64,000 bases of DNA from Sinorhizobium kostiense (GTDB taxonomy: Bacteria > Pseudomonadota > Alphaproteobacteria > Rhizobiales > Rhizobiaceae). Below the pieces are notes generated by a model. The model had not been told where the DNA came from. It saw only the letters and a program-made list of their open reading frames with translations, and did no database searches. Shown here in pieces: positions 52,965 through 60,920 of this stretch. Each line of letters starts with the position of its first letter. The stretch's first letter is position 1. A program made the position numbers and the translations under genes. Location of the stretch: positions 62,001 through 126,000 of the forward strand of contig NZ_JAGILA010000005.1 of assembly GCF_017874595.1 (NCBI RefSeq), read 5' to 3'.

Positions 52965-53666
52965 ATGCGGGTTCTACTGATCGAAGACGACAGCGCGACG
53001 GCTCAGAGCATTGAGCTGATGCTTAAGTCCGAGAGTTTCAATGTCTACACCACCGACCTCGGTGAAGAAGGCGTCGATCTCGGCAAGCTTTACGATTACG
53101 ACATCATTCTTCTCGATCTGAACCTGCCGGACATGTCCGGCTACGAAGTGTTGAGAACGCTGCGCCTGTCGAAAGTGAAGACGCCAATCCTCATCCTCTC
53201 GGGCATGGCGGGCATCGAGGACAAGGTTCGGGGTTTGGGCTTCGGTGCCGACGACTACATGACGAAGCCCTTCCACAAGGACGAGCTGGTAGCCCGCATC
53301 CACGCGATCGTGCGCCGTTCGAAGGGCCATGCCCAGTCGATCATCGCCACCGGCGAGCTGATCGTCAATCTCGACGCAAAAACTGTGGAAGTCGGCGGCC
53401 AGCGCGTGCATCTGACCGGCAAGGAATACCAGATGCTGGAGCTCCTGTCGCTTCGCAAGGGGACGACGCTCACCAAGGAGATGTTCCTCAACCACCTTTA
53501 TGGCGGTATGGACGAGCCGGAACTGAAGATCATCGACGTGTTCATCTGCAAGCTGCGCAAAAAGCTCGCAAACGCCGCCGGCGGCGCCAACTACATCGAG
53601 ACGGTCTGGGGCCGCGGCTACGTGCTGCGTGAGCCCGAGGGCAACGACTACCTGGAAACTGCCTGA
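52965..53666 (+). CDS. ctrA: Cell-cycle master regulator CtrA
   Basis: A 233-residue OmpR-type response regulator. The receiver domain has the acidic pocket EDD at 8-10, the phosphorylated Asp51 ([11 protein letters not shown]) and Lys in TKPFH; the winged-helix DNA-binding domain ends in the typical [15 protein letters not shown] and [11 protein letters not shown]. CtrA, phosphorylated through CckA-ChpT, controls division, flagella and origin silencing. The C-terminus ends ...YLETA; the two terminal hydrophobic residues that serve as the ClpXP degron in Caulobacter (AA) are here TA. Neighbours sciP, chpT and eipA belong to the same circuit. Confidence 0.98.
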   Translation: MRVLLIEDDSATAQSIELMLKSESFNVYTTDLGEEGVDLGKLYDYDIILLDLNLPDMSGYEVLRTLRLSKVKTPILILSGMAGIEDKVRGLGFGADDYMTKPFHKDELVARIHAIVRRSKGHAQSIIATGELIVNLDAKTVEVGGQRVHLTGKEYQMLELLSLRKGTTLTKEMFLNHLYGGMDEPELKIIDVFICKLRKKLANAAGGANYIETVWGRGYVLREPEGNDYLETA

Positions 53667-53702
53667 TTTCGCTTGCCGCAAGCCCGTCGGCCGCCGTCCC
53701 GA

Positions 53703-53722
53703 AACCCGCCCCTCGGCGGGTT
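53703..53722 (+). terminator. Rho-independent terminator of ctrA
   Basis: AACCCGCC / GGCGGGTT stem with a CCTC loop, followed by TTTTGTC, 36 bases after the ctrA stop. Confidence 0.85.
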
Positions 53723-53880
53723 TTGTCGTTCGGACCGGATGCGCGACAGCATCATCGGAGCCAGAATCTGGAAAGCGCCCCGCGTCTTGGATATGCGTCT
53801 GACAAGAAGCGGGTCGCGACCGCCACCACAACGACTTGGGTAGGCCCAGCCAAGGCACTACCTGCCATGCCTGGCGCTAC

Positions 53881-53905
53881 AAAAAAGCCGCGGCAAAGCC
53901 GCGGC
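53881..53905 (-). terminator. Rho-independent terminator of the receiver-domain gene
   Basis: On the minus strand, GCCGCGGC, TTT, GCCGCGGC, then TTTTTT, 23 bases past the stop of the gene at 53928. A textbook intrinsic terminator. Confidence 0.93.
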
Positions 53906-53927
53906 GAGCTACCCTTGGGAGGAGGGA

Positions 53928-54290
53928 TCAGGCGGCCATCGACTGGCTGGCGAAGACGCTCGTCAGGATCTTTCGGTCGAAGGGCTTTAAGAGGAAGTCG
54001 TCGGCGCCGGCACGTTTGCCGGCCATCATCTTCCTGAGGTCTGCCTCAACGACGCAATAGTAGATCTTGACCGACGCGCCCTCGGGCATGCCGCGGATGT
54101 TGGCGATGAGGTCTAGCGCCCCGTCGAGCCCCGCGTCGACTACGAGGATATTCGGCATCTCCGCCTCGCAACGCACCAGGGCGTCAAGGCCGCTCGGCGC
54201 CTCGGACACGAGAAAGCCCATGCCCGACAGGATGCGTTTCCCGACTTTCCTTACAACGTCCGAGCCATCAGCGATCATCAAGCGGCGCAT
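53928..54290 (-). CDS. Single-domain response regulator (degenerate receiver)
   Basis: A 120-residue stand-alone receiver domain: MRRLMIADGSDVVRKVGKRIL, phospho-acceptor Asp in ILVVDAGLDG and the conserved Lys in LLKPFD. The pocket is reduced: only one acidic residue follows the first strand, and the usual Thr/Ser before the Lys loop is a Cys (IYYCVV). Position between ctrA and chpT suggests a CpdR-like adaptor role in CtrA proteolysis, as annotated in S. meliloti relatives by my recollection; the sequence itself does not prove it. The first methionine of the domain (54290) is taken as the start. Confidence 0.85.
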   Translation of the reverse strand: MRRLMIADGSDVVRKVGKRILSGMGFLVSEAPSGLDALVRCEAEMPNILVVDAGLDGALDLIANIRGMPEGASVKIYYCVVEADLRKMMAGKRAGADDFLLKPFDRKILTSVFASQSMAA

Positions 54291-54435
54291 ATTCAACTCC
54301 TTCACGCCTCGCACACGGAAAACGCGTCCATAAACAATGCTATACGGATTTGGCAAAGAAACCGTTACCTCGGTACCTGACGCCTCTCTCGCCGCGCAGC
54401 TATTCGCATGTCCCCTTGAACCGCTCTCGCTATAG

Positions 54436-54504
54436 GGAAGCCATGCGGCAATTCAAACTGCTGGAGCTTTTTTGCGCGTCGGACAAAGACGCGCGGCGGC
54501 CGTA
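54436..54504 (-). repeat. RIME-like repeat, degraded
   Basis: GCCATGCGGCAATTCAAACTG, CTTTTTTGCGCGTC and GACGCGCGGCGGCCG follow the inverted orientation of the full repeat, lacking the second palindrome. Confidence 0.55.
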
Positions 54505-54525
54505 CATCCTTGAGTCCACGTTTTT

Positions 54526-54549
54526 CCAAGAATCGGCTCCGATTCTTGG
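54526..54549. repeat. 11-base inverted repeat downstream of chpT
   Basis: CCAAGAATCGG and CCGATTCTTGG flank a CT dinucleotide. It contains two GANTC sequences (GAATC, GATTC). There is no T tract on the chpT side, so it is more likely a displaced half of a RIME-type element than a terminator. Confidence 0.5.
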
Positions 54550-54557
54550 GCCGATGA

Positions 54558-55208
54558 TCAGGATGAGGCGCCGGTGCGCGCAGTGAAGACGATCTCCTCG
54601 CCGGTCGAAACAACGTCGATCGTCATGCCCGCCTCTTCGGCGAGCAGCACCGTATAGTAGGGCTGGATCGAATGGGCGTCGATCGCCTCCTCCGGCGTGC
54701 CGGAGAGGAGCTCGACGAGCTTCGGCGGCACACGCATCATCCGGCCCTTGGCGGCGAGCGTGAAGATCGCGTCGAATTCCGGATTTTCCAGTGTAATCTC
54801 GATTGAACCGCCGCGCGGGATAGCCCCATAGGCGATGAGGAAGAGGTTCAAGAGCAGCTTGACCCGGTTCTTGGCGATGATGGCGCGCGGACCACTCCAG
54901 GTTACCTCCGTCTTCTTTTCCGCCGCGGCGAAGTCCTTGGCCGCCTTTTCCGCTTCGCCTGTATCGATCGAAGCGCCGACGGATCCCGAGGCACCGAAGG
55001 CGAGGCGGGCGAACTTCAGCCGGACCGAGGCGTTCAAGGCGCTGGTGCGAATGAGATCCATCGCGTCGGAGTCGGCGCCGCCCTCATCGAGCAGTTCGAG
55101 GCCGTTGTTGATGGCGCCGACCGGCGAGATGATGTCGTGGCAAACCCGGCTGCAGAGCAGCGCCGCCAGATCGTGTCCCGTCAACGTCAGGTTCGGATTC
55201 TTCGCCAT
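54558..55208 (-). CDS. chpT: ChpT histidine phosphotransferase
   Basis: A 216-residue phosphotransferase that passes phosphate from CckA to CtrA (and CpdR). The dimerisation helix contains the phospho-accepting His24 in SRVCHDIISPVGAINNGLELL, and a degenerate Bergerat-type domain follows (about 85-210), as in ChpT of Caulobacter and Brucella. It is divergent from eipA with 264 bases between starts, and that gap contains a CtrA-box-like site. Confidence 0.93.
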   Translation of the reverse strand: MAKNPNLTLTGHDLAALLCSRVCHDIISPVGAINNGLELLDEGGADSDAMDLIRTSALNASVRLKFARLAFGASGSVGASIDTGEAEKAAKDFAAAEKKTEVTWSGPRAIIAKNRVKLLLNLFLIAYGAIPRGGSIEITLENPEFDAIFTLAAKGRMMRVPPKLVELLSGTPEEAIDAHSIQPYYTVLLAEEAGMTIDVVSTGEEIVFTARTGASS

Positions 55209-55336
55209 TTTTCATCCTTGTCCGGTTGCAGCCGAGCCCTGCACAATGCCCGCGAAGCTCGCCTGACCATGGGCTTGCCCATGCGAGCCGTCGAGCACGA
55301 CCTTTTCTCTATCGGCCATAATGACATCACATTTGG

Positions 55337-55351
55337 TAAACCGATTGTTAA
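55337..55351. promoter_or_regulatory. CtrA-box-like site between chpT and eipA
   Basis: TAAA CCGATTG TTAA matches TTAA-N7-TTAA in seven of eight positions. It is about 120 bases before the eipA start and 130 before chpT. Brucella eipA is reported to be activated by CtrA, so control of eipA is plausible. Confidence 0.6.
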
Positions 55352-55472
55352 GATCATCGGTTCAAATTGTCATGGCCCTGGTTTCGCGAGGGATGACTGA
55401 AGCGAGTGAGGTGCGCTCGTGAAGCCGGCCGCGGCCCGCGCGAGTCGCATTTCGCGCCCGACGGAGGAAACG

Positions 55473-56078
55473 ATGCAGCCGATGATGAAGGCAACCGCAA
55501 TGGCTGTCCGCGCCATGCTGACCACGATAATGCTGATTGCCCTCACCCTGACGACTGGTGCGCCATCCGTCGCAAACGCCCAGTCGGCGAACGGAAACCA
55601 GTATACGATGCAGGAAATCATCGATGCCGGCCACGGTTTTTTCGGCCAAACTTCCGGCGGACTGGCCAAGGTGGTGGAACATGCCTTTCAGCGTTACGGG
55701 CTGCCGAACGGCTATATTCTCGGGCAGGAGGGCTCCGGCGCCTTCATCGCGGGCCTCACCTACGGGGAGGGCGAGCTCCATACGAAGAATGTCGGGCAGC
55801 ATCCTGTCTTCTGGCAGGGACCGTCGCTCGGGCTCGACTGGGGCGGCCAGGGCAGCCGTGCGATGATGCTCGTCTACAACCTGCCGAGCGTTCCGTCGCT
55901 TTACAAGCGCTTCGGCGGCGTTTCCGGCTCGGCTTATGTGGTCGCCGGCGTCGGCATGACCGTGCTGACGGATGAACACGTGATCGTCGTGCCGATCCGC
56001 ACCGGCATCGGCGCAAGACTCGGCGTCAACGTCGGTTACCTGAAGCTGACACAGCAGCCGACCTGGAATCCCTTCTGA
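55473..56078 (+). CDS. eipA: EipA family envelope protein (DUF1134)
   Basis: A 201-residue secreted protein: signal peptide (AVRAMLTTIMLIALTLTTGA, cut near ANA), then DUF1134 with MQEIIDAGHGFFGQTSGGLA, GYILGQEGSGAFIAGLTYGEG, LDWGGQGSRAMMLVYNLPS and GVNVGYLKLT. In Brucella abortus EipA is a periplasmic beta-barrel needed for envelope stress resistance and its gene is CtrA-controlled. GGAGGAAAC directly precedes the ATG at 55473, which decides the start; the 18 codons of open frame upstream are dismissed. Confidence 0.92.
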   Translation: MQPMMKATAMAVRAMLTTIMLIALTLTTGAPSVANAQSANGNQYTMQEIIDAGHGFFGQTSGGLAKVVEHAFQRYGLPNGYILGQEGSGAFIAGLTYGEGELHTKNVGQHPVFWQGPSLGLDWGGQGSRAMMLVYNLPSVPSLYKRFGGVSGSAYVVAGVGMTVLTDEHVIVVPIRTGIGARLGVNVGYLKLTQQPTWNPF

Positions 56079-56210
56079 CAGTAACGACACGGGGACCAAT
56101 GCCGGGCGATCTGGAAAGTAATTCTTGCGGCAGACACCATCTTTGCGGCAGATAGTATGGCGGAGCCGCCTCGACGGGTAGCGGATCGGTCCAGATGAAA
56201 CGGCAAGCAC

Positions 56211-57362
56211 GTGATTGAATACGCCCTCCTCTTTGCCCTGGGCTTCCTGACAGCAGGCCTTCTCGGCCTGATGGTCGCGCCCGCTATCCAGCGGCGCATC
56301 GTGCGTTTCGCGGAGGACCGCCTGAAGGCGACCATGCCTCTGAGTCCGCAGGAGGTACGCGCGCAGAAGGATGCCGCGCGCGCGACCTACGCCGCCGAAA
56401 ACGCCAAGACCATGCAGGCGCTGCGCCGGGAGCGCGACAAGGGCGTCGAGCTGATGCTGCAGAAAGAGAAGATCCACCAGGAAGCGACTCGATTAACTGC
56501 AGAAAACACTGATCTGCAGGCGCAGATGGCTGACATGAATATCGAGGTAACCGAAATGCGCTCGGCCATCCGTGAGCTTGAGCTGCGGATGGCGAATATG
56601 CGGGCCTCCTATGAGAACCTGCAGCGCGACGACAGCGCCAAGGCCGAAACGATCCGGCGTCTGAGCGCTGAGCTGGACAAGCATGAGGCCGAATTTCACA
56701 GTCTTCGCATAGATCTTGCGGCGCGGGAGACCGAAATCGAGCATCTGAAGAGCCACGCTGCGGGACTGCGCGACGAGCGCGAAGCTCTGACGGCGGACCT
56801 GAAGGCAGAAACTGCGCGCGCCCGCGAAATGGAACTCCGCCTTGGCAGGGACGAGGGCAGGATCCGCCAGCTTGAGACAAAGCTTGCCCGGGAAGCCGCC
56901 GCCAATGCCGACCGCGAGAGCGCGCTTGAACACCGCGCAGAGGAAATCGAAAGATTGAAGACGCGCGTCAAGACGGCCAATCAGGAAATCCGCGAAGCGA
57001 CGAAAGCGCTTCGTGCGGCCGGCGTGAAACTGCCGAAGCCGGCGGCCGCCAGCCATGCCACATCAGGCGCCGGCGGCAAACGGAAGGAGCCGCTGGAAGG
57101 TCCAGATAGGGACCGCCTCTCCGACGATCTGCGCATGCGTGCGACGGCGTTGTCCGAGCGGCTCACCAACTCGAAAACCGAAGTCCACGACGAAGCGCTG
57201 CGTGAGGAAGTGGCCGAGATCGCCGCTCGCATGGTGGCTCTCACCGCGATGCGGGAAGGGGAGCCTTCGCCGATCAACAGGCTCCTTGCCGGCGAGGACG
57301 CAGAGAAGCAGACTGGCAAGAGCCTAGCACGGCGGGCCAAGGAATTGCTGCCGTCAAAGTAA
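56211..57362 (+). CDS. Membrane-anchored long coiled-coil protein
   Basis: A 383-residue protein with one N-terminal transmembrane helix (IEYALLFALGFLTAGLLGLM) followed by a continuous coiled coil from about residue 70 to 275 (repeated heptads rich in Glu, Arg, Leu) and a basic/Ser-rich tail. The start is GTG at 56211. The form resembles rhizobial inner-membrane coiled-coil proteins of unknown role, perhaps a structural or polar scaffold. The family is unnamed to me. Confidence 0.75.
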   Translation: MIEYALLFALGFLTAGLLGLMVAPAIQRRIVRFAEDRLKATMPLSPQEVRAQKDAARATYAAENAKTMQALRRERDKGVELMLQKEKIHQEATRLTAENTDLQAQMADMNIEVTEMRSAIRELELRMANMRASYENLQRDDSAKAETIRRLSAELDKHEAEFHSLRIDLAARETEIEHLKSHAAGLRDEREALTADLKAETARAREMELRLGRDEGRIRQLETKLAREAAANADRESALEHRAEEIERLKTRVKTANQEIREATKALRAAGVKLPKPAAASHATSGAGGKRKEPLEGPDRDRLSDDLRMRATALSERLTNSKTEVHDEALREEVAEIAARMVALTAMREGEPSPINRLLAGEDAEKQTGKSLARRAKELLPSK

Positions 57363-57420
57363 CGACGGGGCGGGACAACCACCCCTGATCCGGCCTGCCC
57401 GTCTCCAAGTGCAGACAACT

Positions 57421-58248
57421 TCAAATCCGTCCGTTGACGCGCGCCACCTGATGGAGAGCGATGCCCGCGGCCATGGCTACGTTCAGGCTGTCGAGACCCG
57501 GCCGCTGCCGGATACGCGCCGTGCGGACGGCAGACAGGATGGCCGGCGACAGGCCCTCGCCTTCGGTGCCGACCAGAAGCGCGGTCCGCGGTGCCGGCGG
57601 GATGTCGGCGATGTCGGTTTCGCCGCGCGGAGACAGACCCCAGATTGAGAAGCCGGCTGCGTTTAGCTGGTCGATCAGCTCCGCCGCCGTCCCTTCGCGC
57701 GCAAAAGGCAGCACCAGCACCGATCCGACCGAAACCCGGATGGCCTTGCGGTACATGGGATCGCAGCTCGATTGATCCATCAGCGCCGCGTCAACGCCGA
57801 AGGCGGCGGCGTTGCGAAACAGCGATCCCATGTTGTCGTGATTGGAGATGCCGCAAGCGGCAAGGACGAGGCTCGAGGCCGGAAGGCTGGCGAGGAGCGC
57901 ATCCCGGCTGGGCACTCGGTCCGGACGGCCGATTGCCAGCACACCGCGGTGCATGTTGAAACCGGCGATGGCGTCGAACACACGGGCGTCGGCCGCGTAG
58001 ACCGGAACGTCCTCTGGGAACTCGGCAAGCAGTTCGCGAAGGCCGGCGACGCGGTTCTCCAAGAGCAGGATGGCTTCGGCCACGATGCCGCGACTTGAGC
58101 GATGCGCCGCAGCAAGCAAGCGCAGCACGACGGTGCCTTCGGCAATGAAACGGCCCTGCCTTCCGGTGAGATCACGCTCCTTGATCGAGACGAATCCCGC
58201 AATGCGCGGGTCCGATGGGTCGTCGATCCGGATCGGAGGCGCAATCAT
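57421..58248 (-). CDS. TrmH/SpoU family RNA 2'-O-methyltransferase
   Basis: A 275-residue SPOUT methyltransferase. An N-terminal substrate-binding domain (FIAEGTVVLRLL) is followed by the knotted SAM domain with NHDNMGSLFRNAAAFG, LLVGTEGEGLSPAIL and the terminal SLNVAMAAGIALH motif. The target may be a tRNA or 23S rRNA ribose; it cannot be told which. Its ATG lies three bases after the stop of the small membrane protein upstream, so the two are one operon. Confidence 0.92.
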   Translation of the reverse strand: MIAPPIRIDDPSDPRIAGFVSIKERDLTGRQGRFIAEGTVVLRLLAAAHRSSRGIVAEAILLLENRVAGLRELLAEFPEDVPVYAADARVFDAIAGFNMHRGVLAIGRPDRVPSRDALLASLPASSLVLAACGISNHDNMGSLFRNAAAFGVDAALMDQSSCDPMYRKAIRVSVGSVLVLPFAREGTAAELIDQLNAAGFSIWGLSPRGETDIADIPPAPRTALLVGTEGEGLSPAILSAVRTARIRQRPGLDSLNVAMAAGIALHQVARVNGRI

Positions 58249-58251
58249 ACG

Positions 58252-58638
58252 TCATTTCGTCCTGACGGTGATGTCCGCAACGATGCGCCCGGCCCTGATG
58301 TCGAAGACGATCGCGCGGGGTTCGGCGCCCGCCAGACTGCCGTAGAACAGCACTTGCGAGCCGGAAAGCGCCACGTCACTTACCGAAAACCCTGCCGGCA
58401 GCGCCGCGATCGCATTGACTGGCGCTTCGGCCGGAATGCCGACGGCCGTCTGGGACGCCTCCGTGTCTTCGGATGTGCTCGTCAGCTTGTAGACAATCGT
58501 CCCGAGGACGGCCATAAGCATGATCAGCATCACGCCGGCCGAGACGAGCTGCAGGCGCACCATCTTGCGGCGGACATTCTCCATCGCCGGATCGAGCGGC
58601 TTTTCTTCCTGATTGTCTTCGGGCTCGATTGCGGTCAT
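58252..58638 (-). CDS. Single-pass membrane protein, unknown function
   Basis: A 128-residue protein: a polar N-terminus (EPEDNQEEKPLDPAMENVRRKM), one transmembrane helix (LVSAGVMLIMLMAVLGTIVY) and a periplasmic domain with small beta-strands (VALSGSQVLFYGSLAG, IVFDIRAGRIVADI). It resembles a small alphaproteobacterial family (DUF6476-like, by recollection). It is divergent from rluD with 29 bases between starts and co-transcribed with the methyltransferase. Confidence 0.75.
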   Translation of the reverse strand: MTAIEPEDNQEEKPLDPAMENVRRKMVRLQLVSAGVMLIMLMAVLGTIVYKLTSTSEDTEASQTAVGIPAEAPVNAIAALPAGFSVSDVALSGSQVLFYGSLAGAEPRAIVFDIRAGRIVADITVRTK

Positions 58639-58667
58639 GGCTGGCTTTCCATCGGAATTGAAACGGA

Positions 58668-59696
58668 ATGAACGATCCCTTTAAACAAGCCACCAGCAAT
58701 AGGAAAGTCCTCAAGGCCAATGAGGCTGCCGCCGGGCGGCTCGACGCTTTCCTGACCGACGCGCTTTCGGGCGAATTTTCCCGTAGCCGCATCAAGGGGC
58801 TGATCGAGCAAGGCGCCGTCTCGGTCAACGGGGCGACCGTCTTCGAAGCGAAGCGGAAGGTGCACCCCGGCGACACGTTCGAGATCGCCCTGCCCGAGCC
58901 GGAGGATCCGGAGCCGAAGGGCGAAGTAATTCCGATCGATGTGCTCCACGAGGATGAGGACCTGATCGTCCTTGTAAAGCCAGCCGGCTTGGTCGTGCAT
59001 CCGGGCGCCGGCAATTGGACGGGAACGCTTGTCAACGCGCTGATCCATCATTGCGGCGCAAGCCTTTCCGGCATCGGCGGTGTGAGGCGGCCGGGCATCG
59101 TGCATCGCCTCGATAAGGACACGAGCGGCGTCATGGTCGTGGCGAAGAACGATGCTGCTCACCGCCACCTCTCCGATCAATTCGCCGACCACGGTCGCAC
59201 CGGCCCGCTCGAACGCGCCTATCAGGCGGCTGTCTGGGGTCGACCCCGCCAACTGAGGGGCACGATCAACGCCCCGCTCGGACGGGCGGGAGACCGGACG
59301 AAACGGGCAGTCCGGCGGGAGGAGAGCGACGACGCGCGCGAGGCGATCACCCATTATGAAGTCGTCGAACGCTATCACGAGCGGCCGGACGGCACCTGTC
59401 TCGCCTCCATGGTCGAATGCCACCTGGAGACTGGCCGGACCCACCAGATCCGCGTGCACATGGCCCATATCGGCCATCCGCTCATCGGCGACCCCGATTA
59501 CGGCGCGGCCTTCCGCACCAAGGCCAATCTGTTGCCCGAGCCGGCGAAAACTGTGGTGAACCGCTTTCCCAGGCAGGCCCTGCACGCTTTCATGCTGCAG
59601 TTCGAACATCCCTCGAGCCGCGAAACCATGCGTTTTGAAGCACCGGTGCCCGCAGACATGCAGGAGCTCATTGCAGCTCTGCATGCGCACGCTTGA
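58668..59696 (+). CDS. RluD/RluA family pseudouridine synthase
   Basis: A 342-residue pseudouridine synthase. It has an S4-like RNA-binding domain (about 18-90) and the catalytic PseudoU_synth_2 domain with LIVLVKPAGLVVHPGAG, HRLDKDTSGVMVVAK (catalytic Asp in RLD) and GRTHQIRVHMAHIGHPLIGD. RluD modifies 23S rRNA helix 69; the S4 domain favours RluD or RluC over RluA. The start at 58668 is the family start. Confidence 0.92.
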   Translation: MNDPFKQATSNRKVLKANEAAAGRLDAFLTDALSGEFSRSRIKGLIEQGAVSVNGATVFEAKRKVHPGDTFEIALPEPEDPEPKGEVIPIDVLHEDEDLIVLVKPAGLVVHPGAGNWTGTLVNALIHHCGASLSGIGGVRRPGIVHRLDKDTSGVMVVAKNDAAHRHLSDQFADHGRTGPLERAYQAAVWGRPRQLRGTINAPLGRAGDRTKRAVRREESDDAREAITHYEVVERYHERPDGTCLASMVECHLETGRTHQIRVHMAHIGHPLIGDPDYGAAFRTKANLLPEPAKTVVNRFPRQALHAFMLQFEHPSSRETMRFEAPVPADMQELIAALHAHA

Positions 59697-59899
59697 TTGC
59701 CCTTGAAATTGCGATCTGGAAATCCAATCTTATAGACGTCTCGAACCGCGACATCCTCCCTTCCGGTATCACGGCAGCGTGAAACCGGACTCCTTGAATC
59801 ATGCTTTCGCCGTACTTATGTTCTAGTCTCGTGGGGTCTAGACGAAGACCCACGCCCGGCCTGCCGTCCCGGAGTCCGGAGTTCAAAAGGGGGTGCTTC

Positions 59900-60805
59900 A
59901 TGGCCCGCAACACGTTGCCGACCATTGCTGCTGGAGAGGGCGGCCTCAGCCGCTATCTTGATGAAATCCGCAAATTTCCCATGCTCGAGCCGCAGGAAGA
60001 GTACATGCTCGCCAAGCGCTACCAGGAGCATGACGACCGCAAAGCCGCCCACAAGCTGGTGACGAGCCACTTGCGCCTGGTTGCCAAGATAGCGATGGGC
60101 TACCGCGGCTACGGACTGCCGATCGGCGAAGTCATCTCGGAAGGCAATGTCGGTTTGATGCAGGCGGTCAAGAAGTTCGAGCCGGATCGCGGCTTTCGCC
60201 TGGCGACCTATGCCATGTGGTGGATCAAGGCGGCGATCCAGGAATACATCCTGCGTTCGTGGTCTCTGGTCAAAATGGGCACGACCGCCAATCAGAAGCG
60301 GCTGTTCTTCAATCTGCGTCGGCTGAAGGGCCGTATCCAGGCCCTCGACGAGGGCGATCTCAAGCCGGAACAGGTGAAGGAAATCGCCACGACCCTCAAG
60401 GTCAGCGAGGACGAGGTTATTTCGATGAATCGTCGCCTGTCCGGCGACGCGTCGCTGAACGCGCCGATCAAGGCGAGTGAGGGCGACTCGGGCCAATGGC
60501 AGGACTGGCTGATCGACGAGAACGACAATCAGGAAGAGATCCTGATTGAGCAGGATGAGCTCGATAGCCGCCGGGCGCTTCTCGCGAGCGCCATGAAGGT
60601 GTTGAACGACCGGGAACGCCGCATCTTCGAGGCCCGCCGCCTCACCGAGGACCCCGTGACACTCGAAGACCTGTCGGGCGAATTCGACATCAGCCGCGAA
60701 CGCGTGCGGCAGATCGAAGTCCGCGCCTTCGAGAAGGTGCAGGATGCCGTCCGCAAGGCCGCGATCGAACGCGCCAATGCGCTCCGCGTCGTCGAGGGCG
60801 CGTAA
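59900..60805 (+). CDS. rpoH1: Heat-shock sigma factor RpoH (RpoH1-type)
   Basis: A 301-residue sigma-32-family factor. Region 1.2/2 has LSRYLDEIRKFPMLEP, HLRLVAKIAMGYRGYGLP, EGNVGLMQAVKKFEPDRGFRLATYAMWWIKA; the RpoH box is QKRLFFNLRR; region 4 has EDLSGEFDISRERVRQIEVRAFEKV. RpoH1 of S. meliloti is needed for heat shock and effective symbiosis. The first family methionine is 59900, preceded by GGGGG. The gene order with purA and eipA is as I recall for rpoH1 of S. meliloti. Confidence 0.95.
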   Translation: MARNTLPTIAAGEGGLSRYLDEIRKFPMLEPQEEYMLAKRYQEHDDRKAAHKLVTSHLRLVAKIAMGYRGYGLPIGEVISEGNVGLMQAVKKFEPDRGFRLATYAMWWIKAAIQEYILRSWSLVKMGTTANQKRLFFNLRRLKGRIQALDEGDLKPEQVKEIATTLKVSEDEVISMNRRLSGDASLNAPIKASEGDSGQWQDWLIDENDNQEEILIEQDELDSRRALLASAMKVLNDRERRIFEARRLTEDPVTLEDLSGEFDISRERVRQIEVRAFEKVQDAVRKAAIERANALRVVEGA

Positions 60806-60863
60806 GAAGCTACCGCCGTCGGTATAACCCTCAGCCCCGCCCTTCGAAAAGTTAAGTTAGAAT

Positions 60864-60888
60864 CCCGGCAAATAATAATTTTGCCGGG
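60864..60888 (+). terminator. Terminator hairpin after rpoH1
   Basis: A 9-base-pair stem (CCCGGCAAA / TTTGCCGGG) with a TAATAAT-like loop, 58 bases past the stop, followed by CTTCTCT. It also precedes the convergent gene at 60921 and may act in both directions. Confidence 0.75.
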
Positions 60889-60920
60889 CTTCTCTCGTCC
60901 GGTCCGGACTCTTCTTTTTC

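Noticed and set aside
55362-56477. 371-codon open frame on the minus strand
   Set aside because: Antisense across eipA and the start of the coiled-coil gene, both of which have clear family or structural support.
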